Positions 8,752 through 14,862 of a DNA stretch of 14,862 nucleotides are shown one piece after another. The stretch lies in assembly GCA_004151065.3 (NCBI GenBank), contig NWUY0300025220.1, positions 25,158 to 40,019 of the forward strand, in the 5' to 3' direction. The notes under the pieces were generated by a model. It was not told the origin of the DNA, did no database searches, and was given only the letters and a program-made list of their open reading frames with translations. Within the stretch, counting starts at the first letter, position 1. Each line of letters begins with the position of its first letter. The stretch comes from Larix sibirica (taxonomy: Eukaryota; Streptophyta; Pinopsida; Pinales; Pinaceae). The position numbers were made by a program, and so were the translations under genes.

Positions 8752-9640
8752 GGTCAACCATGGCCAATATGGCCAAATGAGGGTTATGGGTTAGTGGGTT
8801 AGGAGGTTAATGAGTTAGGGGATCATGAGTGGTTAATGGGCTAGTGGGTAAGTGGCAAGGGGTTAATGGTTCAAGGAGTTAGGGGTTAAGGGTTTGTGGG
8901 CTCGATTAGTCAAGGGGCTAGTGAGTTAGGGGATTAGTAATTAGGTTGTTAGTGGGTTACGAGTTATGGGTTAGAGGGCTACAGGTTAGAGGGTTACAAG
9001 TTAGAGGGTTACAGATTATTGGGTTTGTGTTTGAGCAGTTCCTAGATTACTAGGGTTGTCATTTTAGGGGTTTATGAATCATGGTTTATTGGGGTTGGTT
9101 GGTAGGCGTTAAAGGTTTATGGGATAATATTTAATGAGTTATGGGATAATCGTTAGGGGGTTACTGGATTGTGGTATTAGAAATTTAGTGGTTAGTGGGT
9201 TATTGTTTAGGGGGTTAGTGGATTATAGTATTAGTAATTTAGTGGTTAGTGGGTTAGTGGTTAGTGGGTTAGTGGTTAGGGGGTTAGTGGGTTAGGGGTT
9301 AGGGTTACTATGTGAAAGGGGTAGGGATTAAGGGGTTTATAGGTTAAATAATTTAGTGGGTTATTAGGGTTATTGGGTTAGGGTATTAGGGGTTAGTGGA
9401 TCAATCTAATCAACAATGATCAAGATGGACAATCAATGATTAAGGGATACTGGGTTAGGAGGTTTATGGGTTAGGGGATTAGTGGGTGAGGTTGTCAATG
9501 AGTTAGTTGATCAATAGTTAGGACATATCTAAGGGATTAGTCGACTAGTAGTTAGTGGGATTAGTTGAATAGGAAATTTGTGGGATGTACTTAGTGGGTT
9601 ACTAGAGAGTCATTAGTTAAGGGATTACGAAATTAGCAAT
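8752..9640 (+). repeat. G/T-rich degenerate telomere-like array
   Basis: About 890 bases in which the plus strand is built of 7-8 base units such as TTAGTGGG, TTAGTGG, TTAGGGGG and TTAGGGG, with degenerate spacers. The most regular core is about 9239-9306. The plant telomere unit is TTTAGGG, so these are related in sequence but not canonical. There is strong strand asymmetry, with G on the plus strand throughout. No protein frame is credible. The edges fade into ordinary sequence, with phrases such as GATCAA and GTGGGTGAG shared with 3126-3345. Confidence 0.8.
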
Positions 9641-10714
9641 AATTTAATAAATGCCATAGTTCTCAATTTTGACAATTAGCAACCAAACTATGGGATTTGA
9701 CATCTAGTCAAACAATATTAAGGATTCCAAAAAATATATAGCATATAACTTAAGATTTAAAACAAAATCGAATAAAAGTGAGAATGTTGAAAATAGAGAA
9801 TCTTTATCATTAAATTTGAACTTGCATACATACGTAGAAGTTCCATCATAACTTAGTAATGGAATGTACATTAAATAAATGGTTAATAACCATCTCATTA
9901 ATGTGAATCCTTTTGAAGAGGGCAATAGGAACAACCCTATTGTTAGTTATCAAGATGTAGGATAGGATAAAATGATTAACCCAAACTTGTACACCAAGAA
10001 ACCAAGTGGTTGGAATTGCTAGGATTGGAGGTGAGTCCAAAACCCCTCATGGCTATGATCATCATTTAGTTACTCACTTGATGACACTAGACAACCAATT
10101 TACATTTATTTTACTACTCATAAAGCATTGCAGAGGAGAATTAAATAGTAAAAATGTATATTAATTAAATCACCAAGTTATCACTAATATGTCTCCCAGG
10201 ACAAAAATTCAAGCCTAGTGAAAAGTTAATGGTATTCAAATCTAATGGGTAACATTAGGTCAATGAACGAATATTAAAACCCCTTTTTTGAGCTCACGTG
10301 ATGAATATTTATGATGCAAAAACATGATGATCGAAGTGACCATCCAAGGTCATCTAAAAAATGGTCTTAATATTGGTAATTTTAGAGTCTTTTCCTTTGG
10401 GTATTACATGTGTATTTTTGGGGGCAATTACATATAAATCCCAAGGAGTTTACTTATTTTTCTAATGTTTTTTTTCAAAAAGCTAAAAGCGGCCCCAAAT
10501 TAAACCAAGAAAAAAGTTGACACAAAGTCATCCAACTCAATGTCCCTTCTTAGTGCTAATCATATGAAGTTTAGGGTTCTTTCATTTTAGGGTGTTTGCT
10601 TCTTAGGGTTGCTTGGAATTCTTATAAAATGTAGTCTTAGCTTCTTGTTATGGATTTTTTGTGAATCATATGCATCACATCTCTTCTCAATGATAAGCTA
10701 CCCCCATTCTAACA
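9641..10714. other. Mostly unassigned; possible decayed LTR at right
   Basis: No protein motif or clear repeat was found in about 1.07 kb, and short frames on both strands look random. Because a Ty3/gypsy gag begins at about 10798 and a weak primer-site-like sequence is at 10718, the right part (from somewhere after about 10300) may be the 5' LTR of that element. No second LTR copy is visible in the window to confirm this. Confidence 0.4.
10623..10629 (+). promoter_or_regulatory. TATA-like box, possible LTR promoter
   Basis: TATAAAA lies 95 bases before the weak primer-like site at 10718, the same spacing seen at 3523/3618. TTTAGGGTT-like phrases, similar to telo-boxes of plant promoters, lie just upstream at 10572-10608. 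Suggestive only. Confidence 0.28.
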
Positions 10715-10717
10715 ATT

Positions 10718-10729
10718 TTGTATCACTAT
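10718..10729 (+). other. Weak primer-binding-site-like sequence
   Basis: TTGTATCACTAT agrees with TGGTATCAGAGC at 7 of 12 positions (mainly GTATCA) and follows TCTAACA, which could be an LTR end. It lies about 70 bases before the first gag-like codons. Chance is a real alternative. Confidence 0.22.
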
Positions 10730-10797
10730 GTAGATCGCAATATTTTTCACCATGAGATTCATTAATACAAATCAATTTCATTGTGAATGATCACAGG

Positions 10798-11508
10798 AAT
10801 AAAGACTCATTTCAAAAAACTAACATCTTCAAGGGACAAGTTAATTTTAATATCCCTAAATTTGAAGGAAAGTAAATGCAAAATCTTTGGAGAGATGGTC
10901 AAATCTACTAGATTATTATTTCTATGTTCACAAATTTTCCAATAGTGACAACATTACTTTCACTCCTAAAGGCCCTTCCCCATGCCAAGGATTGGTGGAA
11001 TACTTATTGACGCGAGAGAGGATTTTGAACTATATTTTATAGAATCCACATGGGGGTATTTCATTGAAGCACTCAAGGAGAAGTATTTACCCATTGGAAA
11101 TTACAAAGACAAATGCATAAGATCGACAACCTTGTGCCAAGGTAAAGACCAAACTATGTTGAAGTACACTGATTCATACTATACTATATGTACAAAACTG
11201 GGTATTTGAAACTTTGGGTGGCACTTGGTCCTAAAATACTACATTGGCCTACACAAATACATCCAAACAAAAATGGATTTTTGGACATCTTTTCACAAGG
11301 AGCGCCTTACCATTATGCCATCAAGATTGAGCAAAACTTTCAATAGAAGGGTGAAAAAGAGTTTGGAGTCGAAAATAAACAACACAAGAAGGTTAAAGGA
11401 AAATTTAACTTTCATAATAGAGACAAATGAAAATAACAACCTCAAGAGAACTAGCCAATGTTGCATACAAAGAATAAATATAGGACGTCAAAGAAGAACA
11501 TCAAAAAG
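10798..11508 (+). pseudogene. Ty3/gypsy gag, first copy, broken
   Basis: The capsid protein of a plant Ty3/gypsy element. From 10798 the frame reads NIFKGQVNFNIPKFEGK then a stop. After a frame change DYYFYVHKFSNSDNITF follows, then HAKDWWNTY-stop-RER. From about 11015 in another frame: STWGYFIEALKEKYLP, TTLCQGKDQ, YTDSYYTICTKLGI, a TGA, and HLVLKYYIGLHKYIQTKMDF. A further frameshift gives YHYAIKIEQNF. This follows the retrotransposon gag order (W..F...L...Y.P, then Y...F..LC.KLG, HLVLKY..GLH..IQ). The true start is unknown. The segment from about 10928 onward is tandemly repeated just downstream. At least three frame breaks and several stops make it non-functional. Confidence 0.75.
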
Positions 11509-12115
11509 TGGTCATTGGGGTTTTCCAACAGTTAGAAAATTACTTTTGCACTCTTAAAGGCCCTTCCTCGTGTCAAAGATTGGTCGAATACTTATTATCT
11601 AGAAGATGATTCTACAATGTATTCCACAAAACCCACATGGAAGGATTTTACTAATGCCCTTAGAGGAATATTTACCTATTGAAAATTATGAAACGTGATG
11701 TGCAAGATGGACAACCTTGTGCCAAGGTAAAGACAACGATGTGTCAAAGTACATTAACACGTTTCATTCTCTATGCACCAAACTAAGTATTTGAGACTCC
11801 AAGCAACACTTGGTTCTAAATATCACATTGGTATACATAGATTCATCCAAGCATAAATGGAGTTTCTAAACATCTCTTCACTAAGAGTAGCTTATTGTTA
11901 CGCCATAAAGATTGAGAAAAAAATTTGACAAAAGGTTAAGAAAGAATTCGAGACAAGAAATCAATGACAACATAAGAAGGGTAAAAGCAATCCTAACTCT
12001 AAAAACACATAATAAGTTTCATGAAAAGAAGAAGAATGGGAATTCAGAGGACACAAGAAAGTGGTGTGACCACCACAAAATTCCTTGCACAATATTGAGA
12101 ATGTCACACTAGAGA
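10928..12115 (+). repeat. Tandem duplication of the central gag segment
   Basis: TTACTTTCACTCCTAAAGGC at 10953 matches TTACTTTTGCACTCTTAAAGGC at 11540. CAACCTTGTGCCAAGGTAAAGA-like and CACTTGGT-like blocks also recur at about 11128/11711 and 11221/11806. The offset is about 585-589 bases. The junction is near 11508, at an AAGTGG that in the second copy (12059) is the start of the zinc-binding motif. The copies differ at many sites. Confidence 0.85.
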
Positions 12116-12120
12116 GTCCT
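11509..12120 (+). pseudogene. Ty3/gypsy gag, second copy plus zinc-binding motif
   Basis: The second copy reads GFSNS-stop-KITFALLKALPRVKDWSNTY (first part 11518-11550), then STKPTWKDF, a broken stretch, a stop-rich YT..FH.LC.KL region, IGIHRFIQ, FLNISSLRVAYCYAIKIE, and VKKEFETR. A basic linker leads to RKWCDHHKIP at 12056, and in a shifted frame HN..ECH. This fits the C-x2-H-x(4+)-H-N-x-x-E-C zinc-binding motif of this gypsy group, with about one base lost in the middle. In frame, the copy has more family-like residues around ALLKALPRVKDW than the first, so it may be the original continuation into the protease. Confidence 0.72.
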
Positions 12121-12595
12121 TATTGGTCAAGTTGAAAGCATTGAAATAGAATTCCACCTTGACATCACATGATTCCATGGGCAGGGGAGCACAAATCATT
12201 AATGAGAAACTTAAAGTTACTATCGCCACTTTGCAAAGGTCCAAACAAAGGAACTAGAGGAGCTCAAGGAAGGTGAGTGCCTCTTCCACTCAAAATTTTG
12301 GCTAAAAGGGACATCATTTCATTTCATTGTTGACAAGGCCATCCATAAGAACCTAGTCTCAGTAGAGTTCATTGAGAAGGTGATGTTACCAACAACATTG
12401 AACCCCAAATGTTACACCATTAATTGGTTGATCCAAAGATGATATATCCACATTATTCAATGATGTCGCCATCAATACAACATCTATCCCTTAAAAATGA
12501 GGCAATATGTGACATGGACCCACATGAAACCTTGAGATGTTATTTTATGACAACCATATATGTGGAAATGTCACATTTTTTACNTCCTACTTAAG
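12121..12595 (+). pseudogene. Ty3/gypsy aspartic protease region, broken
   Basis: This is the segment after gag that processes the polyprotein. An open stretch at 12251-12442 encodes EGECLFHSKFWLKG, then FHFIVDKAIHKNLVS, FIEKVMLPTTLNPK and YTINWL, ending at a TGA. The family usually shows LFH..(M/F)W.KG, then FIVDSGS.KNLIS and LPT...P.PY.IGWL. The active-site D-S-G is replaced by D-K-A, so catalysis would be lost. About 45 bases later another frame gives CDMDPHETLRCYFMTTIYVEM, like the CDV.PL...DVLLGQPY(L)W motif; an N at 12584 lies in this tail. Upstream, GRGAQIINEKLKVTIATLQ (about 12180-12240) matches the acidic linker, in a different frame. No reverse transcriptase follows. Confidence 0.72.
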
Positions 12596-12599
12596 CTAT

Positions 12600-13985
12600 T
12601 AGGTGTGTTTCTAACTAGTAGAAAACCTAGGATCCTATCTCAAATTATTTTTGCTTGTTAAAAAAATATAATGTTAAGAAATTTCAAAAGAAAACTTTTG
12701 CAACTAAAAGAAGTATGAATGCAAACTAGTACACCTTCAAGCCCTTTTAACTGAAAAAGTTGTTGCACCCTTCACTCGTTACAATACTTTTTCATCTTTT
12801 CAATAATTTAATGAATGTAATGCAAGCTTAGTTATCTAATGCAAGTTTCAATGCAAGAACAATTTTTTGTTTTTTTCTATTCCAAATAAAATGAAAGACA
12901 CTTTTTATTTTTTGATATAAAATGAAATTTTGTGCAAAAATCAAAACAAAAGGTAATCTAATATTTCATATGTTTTTCAAAAAATAAAAGATCACACTAA
13001 AAGCTTGCAAACCGTGCACAAATTCAGTTGACAAAATATCCAACCTACTTTCTTTTTATTTTATAATATACAAAAAGAAGAACACTATGAACAACTACAC
13101 CTAGGAACGAATGCAAGCAAACTTGCAAATCTCTATCATTCAAAAGCAGGAGTAGCCACAAACTCAAAGTTTTTTAATGTGCTAACTATGCTATTTGGAG
13201 AAAAGTATATCATAATACTTTTAGAATCCACTCAAGAAAGTAACCTACTCATCTATATTGTTTGGGGAGGCTTGATTCTGCACTCCACTTGTGTAATTAA
13301 GGATTGAAATTACTTACAACCCTAAGCTTCTACTTCACAAGAGGATAACAAGTATAAAACTTGAAGAGGTGGAAAGTAAGAAACAACTTTAAATTGGAAA
13401 CTTAGGTATAATTCTCCAAAGATTAGACTGGAAAATAAAAATGCAATTTCAACTCAATATTCACAAAGGGATGTGGCAACTTACAAACATTCTACAAGTT
13501 CACTGAAAATGGCCAAAGTAAAAAATTTTCATGGCAAAGGTATTTCTCTTAACAAGTCCTCAGAACTGGATAAAAGGAAACATATTCAAAAAATACTAGC
13601 TTTTATACTCCTATCAAAGTCCCAACAATCTCAAAAGCACTTCAAGTAGAAAACAAGATCAAATCAAAATACTACTTGAAAGGACTTAAATCCCACATAC
13701 ATGCAAGGATTAAACTAAAAATACTTCAAGGCAGACAAAGGACTACATCACAAAATTCAACATTGATATTTATTAGTGAAATCTTATCATTCCCAAAGCA
13801 TAAAGAGTCTAGGTAAACTTTTCAATTAGAGTTTGATCAATAAGGTATTTATGAATAAGCCAAAATGGATGAAAATGGGTGCAAAACCTCTAGAAGACCT
13901 CAGAAAATCCTTTAAAAAAGTAAACAAGTTTAAGAAAAATTCAATACCAAATCTAAGGTTGAGCAAAAAATTTTTAAAATTGCGA
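12600..13985. other. Unassigned; likely leader of a minus-strand element
   Basis: No recognisable protein in either strand. Since a minus-strand primer site lies at 14258-14275, this stretch is in the position of a long 5' leader or a decayed gag of that element. Only a small AATGCAAG cluster (12817-12858) stands out. The border between the gypsy remnant and this element falls somewhere after 12595. Confidence 0.4.
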
Positions 13986-13989
13986 TCTA

Positions 13990-14115
13990 AATAAGCACAA
14001 GCAACTATAGGTGTTGCAACCTGCGTGTAACACGCGATTGTGCAGACTACCACTTGTGCGTAATCAGAGAACACACAACTGTAAGTATTACCACTTTCGC
14101 ACATGTCTTGAAAAA
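13990..14115 (-). repeat. Degenerate ~33-39 bp repeats with CpG
   Basis: Read on the minus strand, three to four imperfect units each contain a GTTGTGTG/ATCGCGTG/GTTGCTTG-like part followed by an ACGCA(C/A)GTGGTA- or ACGCAGGTTGCA-like part. The patch holds several CpGs, while its surroundings have almost none. A 92-residue minus-strand frame runs through it (14104-13826) but has no known motif and probably reflects the repeats. Confidence 0.45.
14023..14035. other. Perfect 6-bp dyad GCGTGT-A-ACACGC
   Basis: GCGTGT and ACACGC are perfect reverse complements with one base between. The spacer is too short for a normal hairpin, but it could be a dimer-binding site. It lies in the CpG-containing repeat patch. 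A function is not shown. Confidence 0.5.
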
Positions 14116-14257
14116 TTCAAAAAATAAAAAATCCAACCCAGAATCAAAGGTTTGTGATCAAATTAATGGTTCAACACTTAGAAGACTCTATGAACAACAC
14201 AAATTAGTCATTTAAACTAGAATAATCAAACAGGAAACCCCAAAGAAAACAAGCTTC

Positions 14258-14275
14258 TCCCCAATAGAGTCATTA
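14258..14275 (-). other. Primer binding site, tRNA-Arg type (Tat/Ogre-like), decayed
   Basis: The minus strand reads TAATGACTCTATTGGGGA. The primer site I recall for Tat/Ogre gypsy elements is TGGCGACTCTGCTGGGGA. They agree at 13 of 18 positions, and all five differences are transitions (G to A or C to T), the pattern of methyl-cytosine decay. This marks the 5' end of a minus-strand element whose internal region runs leftward. Confidence 0.55.
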
Positions 14276-14278
14276 ATT

Positions 14279-14862
14279 ATGTTATACGGAAAACTATCCT
14301 ATGACTGGGGTGAGGTCATCAACATGTGCCGATTTAAATCAAACATACATCCAAAGTCATGCATACATCAAGATAGGGTTTGGGATATAATGAAATTAGG
14401 ACTTGGTGATCAAAATTGTGTACCTTGCTTATGTATGTTGGTCCAAGAGTTTAGTAACCCTTCAACTTCTGATTCCAAACCTTCAACTCCTTCACTTAAA
14501 TACCTACAAAATAGAAATAGTACCTTCCACAAAATATTATGGCTACAATAAAGTAACTATGAATTGAGACAAAGGTATAAGCATGCATTTAACCACATAT
14601 ACCTAATATCAATATAAAAATATAATCATTTCATTGAGCAAGATGTAACATGATAATGAGAAAGAAAATATTTCTTGTTTTCATTAATGAACAATAGAAA
14701 ATACAAATATACCTTGATATGCTTGGGCACCTCGCAAAACCTAATCTAGGTCTCCTTGTTTCTCTTCTCGACAAACTCAGGCAATCTCCATGTGAGATAG
14801 GATCAGAATATCTCAGTCACAAAACCAAGGGGATTGGTGTGATGAACCTGCAATAATTAATT
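14279..14862 (-). mobile_element. Presumed 5' LTR of minus-strand gypsy element, partial
   Basis: By position, the sequence to the right of the minus-strand primer site should be the 3' end of that element's 5' LTR. Its far end lies beyond the window and no second copy is visible here, so this is inferred from position only. No motif is recognised; the plus-strand frame at 14279-14551 has no family resemblance. Confidence 0.35.

Noticed and set aside
8752-9640. A true chromosome end (telomere)
   Set aside because: Units are too irregular and are not TTTAGGG, and ordinary retrotransposon sequence continues on both sides.
14023-14035. Transcription terminator hairpin
   Set aside because: The one-base spacer cannot form a normal loop and no T-run follows; such terminators are also not expected in plant nuclear DNA.
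13826-14104. 92-residue minus-strand open frame with Cys-rich start
   Set aside because: The N-terminal pattern comes from short nucleotide repeats in a retrotransposon leader, the rest is hydrophobic low-complexity translation, and no known motif is seen.
14279-14551. 90-residue plus-strand open frame
   Set aside because: No recognisable family, and it lies antisense in a presumed LTR.

Overview
This window looks like intergenic DNA from a large, repeat-filled plant nuclear genome. It is AT-rich, every recognisable reading frame is broken by stops and frameshifts, and all recognisable proteins belong to plant retrotransposons: a LINE-type RNase H, Ty1/copia gag-protease, and Ty3/gypsy gag-protease. 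Initiator-Met-tRNA primer binding sites (TGGTATCAGAGC) and telomere-like TTAGGG/TTAGTGGG DNA also point to plants. The style of the copia gag and the age of the undeleted nested elements suggest a gymnosperm, but this is inference. I see no intact host gene, tRNA, rRNA or CRISPR array.

Layout. 1-1123: AT-rich DNA with a weak copia-integrase-like fragment on the minus strand and an 89-bp-spaced tandem duplication. 1124-2162: a 114-bp tandem duplication, then the C-terminal end of a LINE ORF2 with an RNase H domain (plus strand). 2163-3084: nothing recognised. 3085-3289: an almost perfect 102-bp duplication on both sides of a single N, probably an unmerged contig overlap, lying inside a G-rich block. 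3481-3714: the 3' end of a plus-strand LTR with a TATA-like box, followed by a primer binding site present in two tandem copies.

3726-8746: a minus-strand Ty1/copia element inserted just after that doubled site. It has two long LTRs, a 5-bp target duplication (AATAT), a decayed primer binding site, and a gag-protease remnant. Most of pol (integrase core, reverse transcriptase, RNase H) is missing. 8752-9640: a G/T-rich degenerate telomere-like array that directly joined the doubled primer site before the copia element arrived. 9641-10797: mostly unassigned, possibly a decayed LTR with a TATA-like box and a weak primer site.

10798-12595: a plus-strand Ty3/gypsy gag-protease pseudogene whose central gag segment is tandemly duplicated. 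12600-14862: the leader and partial LTR of another, minus-strand element, marked by a tRNA-Arg-like primer site at 14258-14275 and a short patch of CpG-containing degenerate repeats. The parts do not act together as a pathway. They are layers of successive insertions, most of them decayed by G-to-A/C-to-T changes, with repeated local tandem duplication. I found no convincing new functional system; the most informative points are the nested insertion history, the doubled primer site, the telomere-like array and the duplicated gag.
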